A stretch of 64,000 nucleotides of DNA from Bacillus rubiinfantis (GTDB lineage: Bacteria; Bacillota; Bacilli; Bacillales; Cytobacillaceae), in assembly GCA_000752035.1 (NCBI GenBank), contig CCFE01000018.1:62001-126000 (forward strand), in the 5' to 3' direction. Shown here piece after piece: positions 7,532 to 16,605 of the stretch; the stretch's first letter is position 1, and each line of letters starts with the position of its first letter. Position numbers and translations under genes: made by a program. Under the pieces are notes generated by a model, which had not been told where the DNA came from, did no database searches, and saw only the letters and a list, made by a program, of their open reading frames with translations.

Positions 7532-10342
7532 ATGAATGAAAAATGGCAGGCTTGGATAAAAAAAGCTAAATCCATTACTACCATACTTACCCATAGAAAA
7601 ACCGTGAAGGGTGCTAGGATTACTTATTCCGTTATCTGGAATTTATTTTTGCTAATTGTAACAGTCGTTATAATTGGTGGTTCGTTTGCCGCGGGAGTGG
7701 GGGCAGGCTATTTTGCTTCACTTGTAAAGGATGAACCGGTGCGTTCCTATGAAAGTATGAAAAAGGATATTTATAACTACACCGAAACATCGCAAATTTA
7801 TTTTGACCATAATGTCTATCTAGGGAAATTAAGGACAGACCTCGAACGCGAAGAAGTTCCTCTCGAACAAGTGTCAGATTATTTGATTAAAGCCGTTATC
7901 GCAACTGAAGATGAATACTTTTATAAACATAATGGTGTCGTTCCAAAGGCTGTTTTTCGAGCACTTTTTCAAGAAGTTACGAATGCACCAATTCAATCTG
8001 GCGGCAGTACGTTAACACAGCAGTTAATAAAAAATCAAATCTTAACAAATGAAGTGTCTTTTCAAAGAAAGGCAAATGAAATATTATTAGCACTTCGTCT
8101 CGAAAAATTTTTTGATAAAAAGGAAATACTTGAGGCCTATTTAAACGTATGTACGCTTGGAAGAAACTCGTCAGGTAAAAATATTGCCGGTGTTCAAGCG
8201 GCCGCAAAAGGGATATTTGGAAAAAAGGCAAATGAATTGACATTGCCACAGGCAGCCTTTATTGCAGGATTGCCGCAAAGTCCATTCGGTTATACTCCGT
8301 TTACAAGGGAAGGTACAATTAAGGAAAATCTTGAACCCGGCCTTACACGAATGAAAACGGTACTTAAGAGAATGGTTGATGGTGGATATATTAACGAACA
8401 ACAATACAAACAGGCAGTATCCTATGATATAACAAAGGATTTTATTCCGCCCCAATCGAACCCAGTCGAAAAATATCCGTGGCTGGCGTTTGAGATTGAA
8501 AGCCGGGCTATTGATGTCTTAACAACCGTATTGGCTCAGAAAGACGGCTTTTCGGAAAAAGATTTGCAAAAGGATGAGTCTCTACAATATAAATATAAAA
8601 CGTTAGCAGCCCATGATTTACGGCAAAATGGCTACAAAATCCATACAACAATTGATAAAAAGATTTATGATGCGATGCAAAAAGTAAAGGATCGCTATCA
8701 ATGGTACGGACCTGATAAGCCGGAGAAAAAGCTAGACCCTGAAACCGGTGAGGAGAAAACCATTATGGAGCCTGTCCAAGTTGGGGCCATGCTAATTGAG
8801 AATAAAACGGGGAAAATTATTAGCTTTGTTGGTGGAAGAAAGTATGACCAGGAGCATCAGCTTAATCATGCCACTAATGCGATTAGGCAAAATGGTTCGA
8901 CAATGAAACCGTTGCTTATTTATGCCCCCGCTATTGAGCTTGGAAAAGCAGCACCAGGTACAGCACTGCCTGACGTAGCACTAAAGCTTAATCCAGCTAG
9001 CGGCAGTCCATGGCCGCATAATTATGATTATCGCTATCACGGTATTGTTTCTGCCCGCACTGCTTTGGCAAGATCGTATAACGTTCCTGCTGTTAAATTA
9101 TATAAGGAGATTGTTTCGCAGCGCCCGGCAAAGTATCTCGAAAAGATGGGTTTTTCTTCATTAACGAAAGAGGATTATACGAATCTAGCCACTAGTATTG
9201 GCTCAATGAAAAATGGTGTGACGATTGAAGAAAATACCAATGCGTTTAGTACATTTGCTAATAGCGGCAAATTTATCGATGCCTATTTAATTGATAGAAT
9301 CATTGATAAAGAGGGTAAGGTTGTTTATCAACATAAAGTAAAACCGGTAAAAGTGTTTAAGCCGCAAACGGCCTATCTCACATTGGATATGATGAGGGAT
9401 GTCGTAAACGTTGGAACGGCGGCAGGAATCAGGAGTCAGTTAAACTTTAGTGCCGACTGGGCAGGAAAAACTGGAACTGGAAATCAGTATATTGATTCTT
9501 GGTTTGTTGCTACTAATCCGAGTGTTACTTTCGGCTTATGGAGAGGTTATGACACGCCAAAATCACTCAAAACATATGGGATGTCCTACAACCAGCGGAC
9601 AAATAATTTATGGGCACAGCTAATGAATGCAGCCTATAAAATTAAACCGGAACTGATTGCACCGAAGAAATCATTTAAGATGCCGAATGGGATTGTTAGA
9701 CGGTCGTATTGTGCTGTTTCAGGGCTGCTTCCTTCTGCAGCATGTGCTAAAGCTGGATTAGTTGAAAGTGATTATTTCAGTGTGAATAATGTCCCGCGGA
9801 AAGTTGATGATAGCCTAATAGAAGGAAAATTTGTCACCATAGGCGGAAAAAGATATTTAGCATTGAATTCAACTCCAAAAGAGTTTGCCCAAACAGGGAT
9901 GATCCTTAACCCTGATTTTGTAAGGAGAATAACAGGAAGCAATTTTTATCAATATGATCAATTGATTCCGCAGCAAGAGCGGTGGGGGAAAATTCTTGTT
10001 TCTACAGCAAAAATGTCTGATAATGGGAAACAGCCACAACCAGTCCAGGTCAAGGTAAATGGCAAAACATTGCAGTGGTCACAAGCTTCCGACCACGATG
10101 TAGTAGGTTACCGAATTTATCGCGGCGGAAAAAAAGTTGGCAGTGTCGTAAATGGTTCAAAACGATCGTTTACAGCAGGTGACGGTTCATACTATATAAC
10201 AACAGTTGACATTGCCGGTCATGAATCTGCACCATCTAATGTGGTTGAAGTCGGAGCTGCTGCGAAACCTAACGAAAAACCTGTTGACGGAAAACCAGCA
10301 GATCATGCAAAAGAGAAGCTAGTAAAAAAATCGGCAAATTAA
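7532..10342 (+). CDS. Class A penicillin-binding protein (PBP1-type transglycosylase/transpeptidase)
   Basis: This membrane-anchored peptidoglycan synthase polymerizes and cross-links glycan strands outside the membrane. After a basic cytoplasmic tail comes one membrane segment (about residues 32-60), then the GT51 domain with the catalytic glutamate (AVIATEDEYFYKHNG), GGSTLTQQLIKN and RKANEILLALRLE. The transpeptidase has NGSTMKP (SxxK), ARSYN (SxN) and AGKTGTG (KTG). After residue 820 there is a fibronectin type III-like segment (VDIAGHESAPSNVVEV) and a Lys/Pro-rich tail. The ATG at 7532 follows GAGGTGGG; an ATG 4 nt earlier stops after three codons. It lies alone, divergent from tyrS. Confidence 0.93.
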   Translation: MNEKWQAWIKKAKSITTILTHRKTVKGARITYSVIWNLFLLIVTVVIIGGSFAAGVGAGYFASLVKDEPVRSYESMKKDIYNYTETSQIYFDHNVYLGKLRTDLEREEVPLEQVSDYLIKAVIATEDEYFYKHNGVVPKAVFRALFQEVTNAPIQSGGSTLTQQLIKNQILTNEVSFQRKANEILLALRLEKFFDKKEILEAYLNVCTLGRNSSGKNIAGVQAAAKGIFGKKANELTLPQAAFIAGLPQSPFGYTPFTREGTIKENLEPGLTRMKTVLKRMVDGGYINEQQYKQAVSYDITKDFIPPQSNPVEKYPWLAFEIESRAIDVLTTVLAQKDGFSEKDLQKDESLQYKYKTLAAHDLRQNGYKIHTTIDKKIYDAMQKVKDRYQWYGPDKPEKKLDPETGEEKTIMEPVQVGAMLIENKTGKIISFVGGRKYDQEHQLNHATNAIRQNGSTMKPLLIYAPAIELGKAAPGTALPDVALKLNPASGSPWPHNYDYRYHGIVSARTALARSYNVPAVKLYKEIVSQRPAKYLEKMGFSSLTKEDYTNLATSIGSMKNGVTIEENTNAFSTFANSGKFIDAYLIDRIIDKEGKVVYQHKVKPVKVFKPQTAYLTLDMMRDVVNVGTAAGIRSQLNFSADWAGKTGTGNQYIDSWFVATNPSVTFGLWRGYDTPKSLKTYGMSYNQRTNNLWAQLMNAAYKIKPELIAPKKSFKMPNGIVRRSYCAVSGLLPSAACAKAGLVESDYFSVNNVPRKVDDSLIEGKFVTIGGKRYLALNSTPKEFAQTGMILNPDFVRRITGSNFYQYDQLIPQQERWGKILVSTAKMSDNGKQPQPVQVKVNGKTLQWSQASDHDVVGYRIYRGGKKVGSVVNGSKRSFTAGDGSYYITTVDIAGHESAPSNVVEVGAAAKPNEKPVDGKPADHAKEKLVKKSAN

Positions 10343-10401
10343 CCCGGTATCAATGGAAACAACAATATTATTTCAAAAATGTATTGATAAATAACATTAA
10401 A

Positions 10402-10434
10402 AGTCCTAGGAACGTCTTGTTTCTAGGATTTTTA
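10402..10434 (+). terminator. Terminator after the penicillin-binding protein gene
   Basis: The stem TCCTAGGAAC / GTTTCTAGGA (10404-10428, one G-U/mismatch) is followed by TTTTTATTG. Confidence 0.75.
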
Positions 10435-10473
10435 TTGTTAATAATCCTCCTCTTTTATGAAATTTTAATGTTT

Positions 10474-10502
10474 TTGTAATGCAAACACTTTCAATTTTAT
10501 TC
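10474..10502 (+). promoter_or_regulatory. Promoter with overlapping cre-like operator upstream of MFS permease 1
   Basis: TTGTAA (10474-10479) and TTATTC (10497-10502) form a weak sigma-A promoter with 17-nt spacing. The spacer contains TGCAAACACTTTCA (10480-10493), which matches the CcpA cre consensus TGWAANCGNTNWCA except for A in place of the central G. A nearly identical block lies upstream of allF at 13355. Confidence 0.5.
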
Positions 10503-10590
10503 GACTGCAATGGTGATTATCGTACAGTAAAGCCAAGGAATTATTATCTCTTTGCTATCGTTAAAATAATAAAGCTAGGAGGAAAACTAG

Positions 10591-11850
10591 ATGGCAAAAG
10601 CATTAGAATCAGATATAAGAGTAACTCAGGAGGTCCAACAAGGAAAAATTCCTTATTGGGTAAAAGTTGTAATTGTATTCTTTCTGGGCTGGGTTGCTTT
10701 ATATGCAACACGCACGATTTTGAATCCAATTATGGGGGATATTCAAAATCAATTTCACCTAAGTAGTGCACAACTCGGAATGATCATGAGTTTATTCTTC
10801 TTAGGTTACGCAGCTCTAAATGTTCCATCTGGAATTATGGGCGACAAAATAGGTAAGAAACGTGTACTTGTTCCGGGTGTTATCCTTTTTGGAGCATTTG
10901 CTGCTGTAACAGGATTAATGCCAAACTTCTTTTTCTTTATGTTTAGTTGGCTACTGGTTGGTATTTTCCAAGGATTCTTCTATGGCCCTTCTTATGGCTT
11001 ATCATCAGAAGCGATTCCTGCGAACAGAATTACTTTAGGTAGTGCAATTATAAACAGTGGGATGGCATTTGGTACGTCGCTAGGATATTACATCTCAAGT
11101 TATTCAGTCGGTGTTTATGGGATGAGTTGGAGAACACCGTTCTTCATTATCGCAGTTCCAGTTGTATTAATTGGTTTAGCTATGTGGTGGGTTGTTAAAG
11201 ATAAGCCAAAAACGAAAGAACAAAAAGCTGCTGAAAATGGCGGACAAAAACTTAAAGCAAAAGATTTATTTAATCGGAATTTAATTGCAGCATATGTCAC
11301 TATTTTCTGTTCAATTTATGGATTCTTCGTTGTAATCAACTGGTTACCATATTACCTTGAGCATGAACGCGGTATTACAGGCGGCTCAGTGGCCTTTGTC
11401 GCATCGCTTGTTCCATGGGCAGCTATTCCAGGTTCTATACTATTTAGCTGGATTGCTGACAAAATGGGCCGACGTAAGCCAGTATTATTAGTTATGTTAC
11501 CAATTGCTTTTATAGCAACAATTTCTATCGTAGCATTTCATAGTATGACAATTCTATATATTGCACTTATTACGTATGGTATTTTTGGTAAAATTAGTAC
11601 AAACCCTGTGTTGGTTGCAGTAGTTGCTGATAATGCACCTAAGCACGCTTACAGTACATCATTTGGTTTTTATAACTTTATCGGTATGTGCGGTTCGATT
11701 CTATCTCCATACATTACAGGTTTCTTAACAGATGTTACTGGAAGTTTAAATGCAGGATTCTATTTTGCTGCAGCACTTATTTTTGTTGGCTTCATTTCAA
11801 GTATGTTTATTGATGAAAAACATCGACGTAATGTACCAGCAACCAATTAA
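10591..11850 (+). CDS. MFS permease 1 (anion:cation symporter type)
   Basis: The 419-aa integral membrane protein has about 12 hydrophobic segments and the MFS signature loop after TM2 (MGDKIGKKRVLVPG). A second copy of this loop type follows TM8 (IADKMGRRKPVLL). It resembles the ACS family, whose members import organic anions such as hexuronates, glucarate or phthalate. A perfect AGGAGG lies 11 nt upstream of the ATG. It is almost a duplicate of the next gene and sits upstream of the allFGH set, so the likely cargo is the substrate of that pathway; the substrate itself is not determinable from sequence. Confidence 0.88.
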   Translation: MAKALESDIRVTQEVQQGKIPYWVKVVIVFFLGWVALYATRTILNPIMGDIQNQFHLSSAQLGMIMSLFFLGYAALNVPSGIMGDKIGKKRVLVPGVILFGAFAAVTGLMPNFFFFMFSWLLVGIFQGFFYGPSYGLSSEAIPANRITLGSAIINSGMAFGTSLGYYISSYSVGVYGMSWRTPFFIIAVPVVLIGLAMWWVVKDKPKTKEQKAAENGGQKLKAKDLFNRNLIAAYVTIFCSIYGFFVVINWLPYYLEHERGITGGSVAFVASLVPWAAIPGSILFSWIADKMGRRKPVLLVMLPIAFIATISIVAFHSMTILYIALITYGIFGKISTNPVLVAVVADNAPKHAYSTSFGFYNFIGMCGSILSPYITGFLTDVTGSLNAGFYFAAALIFVGFISSMFIDEKHRRNVPATN

Positions 11851-11880
11851 CTAAAAAATTTTTTGGATTATACAATAAAC

Positions 11881-11920
11881 AAAAGGGCATTCTTCTCATA
11901 TAGGGAGAATGCCCTTTTGT
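11881..11920 (+). terminator. Terminator after MFS permease 1
   Basis: The strong stem AAAAGGGCATTCT / AGAATGCCCTTTT (11881-11917) ends in a T-rich tail. A nearly identical hairpin follows the second permease, so it belongs to the duplicated unit. Confidence 0.88.
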
Positions 11921-11988
11921 TACTTTATGATCGTGAGAACAAAGGCTTTGTTATTAATCAATACAATAAAGTGTAGGAGGAAAACAAG

Positions 11989-13248
11989 ATGGCAGATGTC
12001 TTAGATTCAGATGTTAGAGCGTCTCAGGATGTCCAACAAGGAAAAATTCCTTATTGGGTAAAAATTGTAATTGTATTCTTCCTGGGTTGGATCGCTTTAT
12101 ATGCACAACGAACTATTTTGAATCCAATTATGGGTAATATTCAAAATGAATTTAATCTAAGTGGTGCACAACTCGGTATGATTATGAGTTTATTCTTCTT
12201 AGGTTACGCTGCTCTTAATGTTCCATCTGGAATTATGGGCGACAAAATAGGGAAGAAGCGAGTGCTTGTCCCAGGTGTTATTCTTTTTGGTGTATTTTCA
12301 GCTGTGACTGGACTAATGCCAAATTTCACTTTCTTTATGTTTAGTTGGTTATTAGTCGGTATTTTTCAGGGATTTTTCTATGGCCCTTCTTATGGTTTAT
12401 CATCCGAAGCAATTCCTGCGAACAGAATTACTTTAGGTAGTGCGATTATTAACAGTGGGATGGCATTTGGTACATCTCTAGGATATTACATCTCAAGTTA
12501 TGCAGTTGATGTCTACGGGATGAGCTGGAGAGCGCCATTTTTCATCATTGCAGTTCCAATTGTCTTAATTGGTTTAGCAATGGCGTGGGTTGTTAAAGAT
12601 AAGCCAAAAACGAAGGAACAAAAAGCAAGTGAAAATGCTGGACAAAAACTGCAAATGAAAGATTTATTTAACCGTAATTTAAACGCAGCATATGTTACTA
12701 TTTTCTGTTCGATTTATGGCTTCTTCGTGGTCATTAACTGGTTACCCTACTATCTTGAACATGAACGGGGAATTACAGGCGGCTCAGTAGCCTTCGTAGC
12801 ATCACTTGTTCCATGGGCAGCAATTCCAGGGTCGATTTTATTTAGCTGGATTGCAGACAAAATGGGTCGACGAAAACCAGTGTTATTAGTTATGTTACCA
12901 GTCGCCTTCTTGGCAACAATGTCTATCGTTGCCTTCCACAGTATGACAATATTATATATTGCTCTAATTACGTATGGGATCTTCGGCAAAATCAGTACTA
13001 ATCCAGTGCTTGTTGCAGTAGTTGCTGACAATGCACCTAAACATGCTTACAGTACATCATTTGGGTTTTATAACTTTATTGGGATGTGCGGTTCTATTTT
13101 ATCTCCGTATATTACAGGATTCTTAACAGACGTAACTGGAAGTTTAAACGCAGGCTTCTATTTTGCTGCAGCACTGATTTTTGTTGGCTTCATCTCAAGT
13201 ATGTTTATTGATGAGAAGCACCGTCGTAACGTACCAGCAACCAATTAA
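11989..13248 (+). CDS. MFS permease 2, tandem paralogue of permease 1
   Basis: This 419-aa permease matches the upstream copy almost residue for residue, most closely in the C-terminal two thirds (from about residue 240 to the end only a few conservative changes). Differences cluster in the first 15 residues, around residues 43-58, and in the central cytoplasmic loop. It keeps the MFS loops MGDKIGKKRVLVPG and IADKMGRRKPVLL. The ribosome site TAGGAGG and terminator are duplicated too. No copy of the cre-like promoter block precedes it, so it may depend on read-through from permease 1 or on its own weaker promoter in 11921-11988. Confidence 0.88.
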   Translation: MADVLDSDVRASQDVQQGKIPYWVKIVIVFFLGWIALYAQRTILNPIMGNIQNEFNLSGAQLGMIMSLFFLGYAALNVPSGIMGDKIGKKRVLVPGVILFGVFSAVTGLMPNFTFFMFSWLLVGIFQGFFYGPSYGLSSEAIPANRITLGSAIINSGMAFGTSLGYYISSYAVDVYGMSWRAPFFIIAVPIVLIGLAMAWVVKDKPKTKEQKASENAGQKLQMKDLFNRNLNAAYVTIFCSIYGFFVVINWLPYYLEHERGITGGSVAFVASLVPWAAIPGSILFSWIADKMGRRKPVLLVMLPVAFLATMSIVAFHSMTILYIALITYGIFGKISTNPVLVAVVADNAPKHAYSTSFGFYNFIGMCGSILSPYITGFLTDVTGSLNAGFYFAAALIFVGFISSMFIDEKHRRNVPATN

Positions 13249-13273
13249 TTGAAAAATTATTAAAATATAGCGC

Positions 13274-13320
13274 AAACAAAAAGGCATTCTTCTTAAATAG
13301 GGAGAATGCCTTTTTTGTTT
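13274..13320 (+). terminator. Terminator after MFS permease 2
   Basis: The stem AAAAGGCATTCT / AGAATGCCTTTT is followed by a TTTGTTTTT tail, matching the hairpin after permease 1. Confidence 0.85.
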
Positions 13321-13354
13321 TTAGCTGGTCGAACAGCGGTAAAGTTTAATGTTT

Positions 13355-13383
13355 TTGCAATGTATACACTTTCAATTTTATTC
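13355..13383 (+). promoter_or_regulatory. Promoter with cre-like operator upstream of allF
   Basis: TTGCAA (13355-13360) is followed 17 nt later by TTATTC. The box TGTATACACTTTCA (13361-13374) lies between them. The block matches the one before permease 1 over about 45 bp (13348-13392 versus 10464-10508) with few changes. Conservation of the block while surrounding sequence differs suggests a regulatory role, plausibly CcpA. Confidence 0.5.
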
Positions 13384-13489
13384 GACTGTAAGGCGTCATT
13401 CTTTACAATACAATTAAAGCTAAATCAAATTCCGTTTACTTTTTTTAAATAGAAAACGGGAGAACAAAAAAAGTTGAGGTGGGTTAAAC

Positions 13490-15253
13490 GTGCTTTACAC
13501 AATTATTAAGAAGAACTCCTATCAAGACTCCATTAACTTAATGCTGCTGACAAATGCAGTTGTAGCGACAGAAGGAATTAATAAAGTTCAAATCATGATG
13601 GGGACTCCAGCAAATAAACAAATTTTCCAAGATGCTGGTTTATATACTGAGGAATTAGAAAAAGCCGAATCTAATGATATGGCAATAGTCATTGATACTG
13701 ATGATGAAAATAAAGTTGATGAAGTAGTAAAACAAGCAGAACAATATCTAGAAAATCAATCTATCAGTAACAGAGGACAAGAATTTGAATCCGTTCGTTC
13801 TTGGGATAAAGCGAAAAATATTATGCCCAATGCTAATCTTGCCTTAATCTCCGTACCTGGACAATATGCTGTAGAAGAGGCTGAAAAGGCGATTGATTTA
13901 GGCCTACATACGTTCCTATTTAGTGATAATGTTCCGATAGAGGACGAGGTTAGACTTAAGAAAAAGGCACATGAAAAAGGACTTCTAGTAATGGGACCTG
14001 ACTGCGGAACCGGAATATTAGATGGTATGCCGATGGCGTTCGCTAATGTGGTGAGAAAAGGGCGAATCGGAATCGTAGGTGCATCAGGTACGGGTATCCA
14101 AGAAGTAAGCACCATTATCGATCGACTTGGTGAAGGCGTGAGTCATGCTATTGGTACAGGCGGCCGTGATTTAAAAGAACCAGTAGGCGCTATTACCATG
14201 ATGGACGGAATCAAAGCTTTAGAAGCACATAAACCAACAGAAGTGATTGTGATTATTTCGAAGCCGCCTGCAAAAGCAGTTCGAAACCAAGTTGTTGCAC
14301 TATTGCACAGTTTATCTAAGCCAGTAGTTGCCATTTTCTTGGGGGAAAAACCAACTAAACACGAAGGGAATGTTTATCAAGCATATACGTTAGAGGAAAC
14401 AGCTCGTATTGCAGTTGACTTAGTGAATGGTAAAGAAATAAAAGATGATTATAACAGTGGTGTCTATGAAGTCGCAAATGTTAATTTAACAGCTAATCAA
14501 ACAGCGATAAAAGGGCTTTTCTCAGGTGGAACATTAGCTTCTGAAGCGGCTGTATTAATTTCAGATGCACTTGGCCTAGGAACTGAAATTAAAAATGAAG
14601 AAGGCTATGTGTTAAAACAAGAGGGCTATGAAGTTGTTGACCTTGGTGATGATAAATATACACAAGGAAAGCCACATCCAATGATTGATCCTGGAACAAG
14701 AGCTAAGTTCATCGAACAGGCCGCTCAAGACGAAAGAACGGCTGTCATTCTTCTTGATTTTGTACTTGGCTATGGTTCCCATGAAGATATGGCAAGTGCA
14801 TTACTTCCTTCAATACAAAAGGCGGTTGCTCAAGCTAAGGAAAATGGAAGAACCATTTATGTTGTTGCATCTGTTTGTGGAACTGAAAATGATCCACAGG
14901 ATTACCAAGGACATATTAACCGCTTAAAGGAAGCCGGTATTATCGTTACAGATAATAATAACCAAGCTGTTCGAACAGCCCTTCATATTGTTGGTTTATC
15001 GATAAATGAAAATAACAAGCCTCATGTGGATACTGAAGCAACAAACTTTGATTTATCTGTGTCAAAGGAAATTGTAGACTTTGTAAATGAAAAACCAAGA
15101 ATTATTAATGTCGGTTTGAAGAGCTTTACTGATGCCATTATCAATACTGGCGGACAAGTTGTTCACTATGATTGGAAACCAATTGCTGGCGGTAATGAAA
15201 AAATGAGAAAAATCTTAAATCTACTAAGCAAACCATTTAGTGAAATGAAGTAA
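13490..15253 (+). CDS. allF: FdrA/AllF-family protein (oxamate carbamoyltransferase subunit family)
   Basis: The 587-aa protein is built like succinyl-CoA ligase: an N-terminal domain, a CoA-binding-like domain (LALISVPGQYAVEEAEKAI; MGPDCGTGIL; GRIGIVGASGTGIQEVSTII), and a C-terminal ligase-like domain (LFSGGTLASEA; LLDFVLGYGSH). E. coli FdrA/AllF acts with AllG and AllH to convert oxalurate and phosphate to oxamate and carbamoyl phosphate. The start is GTG at 13490 behind GAGGTGGG. It is the first gene of allF-allG-allH. Which carbamoyl compound is handled here is inferred only from the E. coli precedent. Confidence 0.8.
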   Translation: MLYTIIKKNSYQDSINLMLLTNAVVATEGINKVQIMMGTPANKQIFQDAGLYTEELEKAESNDMAIVIDTDDENKVDEVVKQAEQYLENQSISNRGQEFESVRSWDKAKNIMPNANLALISVPGQYAVEEAEKAIDLGLHTFLFSDNVPIEDEVRLKKKAHEKGLLVMGPDCGTGILDGMPMAFANVVRKGRIGIVGASGTGIQEVSTIIDRLGEGVSHAIGTGGRDLKEPVGAITMMDGIKALEAHKPTEVIVIISKPPAKAVRNQVVALLHSLSKPVVAIFLGEKPTKHEGNVYQAYTLEETARIAVDLVNGKEIKDDYNSGVYEVANVNLTANQTAIKGLFSGGTLASEAAVLISDALGLGTEIKNEEGYVLKQEGYEVVDLGDDKYTQGKPHPMIDPGTRAKFIEQAAQDERTAVILLDFVLGYGSHEDMASALLPSIQKAVAQAKENGRTIYVVASVCGTENDPQDYQGHINRLKEAGIIVTDNNNQAVRTALHIVGLSINENNKPHVDTEATNFDLSVSKEIVDFVNEKPRIINVGLKSFTDAIINTGGQVVHYDWKPIAGGNEKMRKILNLLSKPFSEMK

Positions 15254-15261
15254 AGCATGTA

Positions 15262-15300
15262 GAAAGGGAGTTAACGCAATCATCGTTGTCTCCCTTCATT
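15262..15300 (+). terminator. Weak hairpin between allF and allG
   Basis: AAGGGAG (15264-15270) can pair with CTCCCTT (15290-15296), with extra TTAACG/CGTTGT pairing inside, followed by CATTTTG. The T run is poor, so it may be an attenuator or a processing hairpin rather than a true terminator. Confidence 0.4.
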
Positions 15301-15332
15301 TTGAAAAATAGTTGGAATTTGGGGGAATTAAA

Positions 15333-16595
15333 ATGACATTCAAATCAGTTGACGAAGCAAATAAAGCAGTGATAGATAAAATTGTTAATTCAGCTCCATT
15401 TTTGGTAGATGTTGTTCCTGCAAAGGAAAAAATTCAAGAACTAAATGAGGGAAAAGTACTTTTACATGCTGGACCACCAATTCAATGGGATGATATGACA
15501 GGTCCTATGCAAGGGTCGTGTATTGGTGCCTCGCTTTTTGAAGGATGGGCAGAAACTGAAGAAGAAGCAAGAAAAATGCTCGAAAGTGGCCAAGTACAGT
15601 TTATCCCTTGTCATCATGTAAATGCGGTTGGACCAATGGGCGGAATTACTTCTGCCAATATGCCTGTATTTGTCGTTGAAAACCGTAGTGAAGGCAATGA
15701 GGCATATTGCATTATGAATGAAGGAATTGGTAAAGTTCTCCGCTTTGGCGCTTATTCTGAAGAGGTTATTAACCGATTAAATTGGATGAAAGACGTACTT
15801 GGCCCAACAATCGGAAAAGCATTAAAATTAACCGACGGTGGTTTGAACATCAATGTCATGATTGCAAAGGCGATTACAATGGGTGATGAGTTCCATCAGC
15901 GTAATATTGCTGCATCATTAATTTTTCTTAAGGAACTTAGTCCATATATCGTCCAATTAGATATGGATGATAAAGATCGGGCAGCTGTCATTAAATTCTT
16001 AGCAGATACAGATCAATTCTTCTTAAATATTGCGATGGCAACAGGTAAAGCAGTATTAGATGGCGCTAGAACCGTTCAAGAAGGAACAGTCGTAACGGCA
16101 ATGTGCCGGAACGGTAAAGACTTTGGAATTCGAATAAGTGGTATGGGCGATGAATGGTTTACGGCACCAGTTAATACTCCACAAGGGCTATTCTTTACTG
16201 GTTATTCTCAAGAGGATGCGAATCCAGATATTGGTGACAGTGCAATTACAGAAACGTTTGGTGTTGGTGGAATGGCGATGATTGCTGCACCTGGTGTTAC
16301 CCGCTTTGTCGGAGCAGGCGGATTTCAAGATGCATTAAATACAAGCAATGAAATGACGGAAATTTGTATTGGACAGAATCAAAACTTTACGATTCCAACA
16401 TGGGATTTTCAAGGTACCTGTCTTGGAATTGATGCACGAAAAGTTGTTGAAACTGGAATCGAACCTGTAATTAACACTGGGATTGCTCATAAGCAAGCCG
16501 GTATTGGACAGGTTGGAGCTGGTACCGTTCGTGCACCTAAAGCATGTTTTGAAAAAGCGCTTGAGGCATATGCAAAAAAATTAGGAATTATTTAA
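15333..16595 (+). CDS. allG: AllG-like protein (DUF1116 / YlbE family)
   Basis: This 420-aa protein matches the YlbE/DUF1116 family seen with FdrA. Its hallmarks are GPPIQWDDMTGPMQGSCIGA near the N-terminus, the CHHVNAVGPMGGITSANMPV segment, and the C-terminal GIAHKQAGIGQVGAGTVRAP. I choose ATG 15333, 8 nt behind GGGGGAA, over a TTG 21 nt earlier. In E. coli the homologue is a subunit of oxamate carbamoyltransferase. It lies between allF and allH on the same strand with an 11-nt gap to allH. Confidence 0.8.
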   Translation: MTFKSVDEANKAVIDKIVNSAPFLVDVVPAKEKIQELNEGKVLLHAGPPIQWDDMTGPMQGSCIGASLFEGWAETEEEARKMLESGQVQFIPCHHVNAVGPMGGITSANMPVFVVENRSEGNEAYCIMNEGIGKVLRFGAYSEEVINRLNWMKDVLGPTIGKALKLTDGGLNINVMIAKAITMGDEFHQRNIAASLIFLKELSPYIVQLDMDDKDRAAVIKFLADTDQFFLNIAMATGKAVLDGARTVQEGTVVTAMCRNGKDFGIRISGMGDEWFTAPVNTPQGLFFTGYSQEDANPDIGDSAITETFGVGGMAMIAAPGVTRFVGAGGFQDALNTSNEMTEICIGQNQNFTIPTWDFQGTCLGIDARKVVETGIEPVINTGIAHKQAGIGQVGAGTVRAPKACFEKALEAYAKKLGII

Positions 16596-16605
16596 GGTGT
16601 CATAA

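Noticed and set aside
10479..10766. Plus-strand frame overlapping the start of MFS permease 1
   Set aside because: It is in another frame over the promoter and the permease start; the permease has a perfect AGGAGG and family match.
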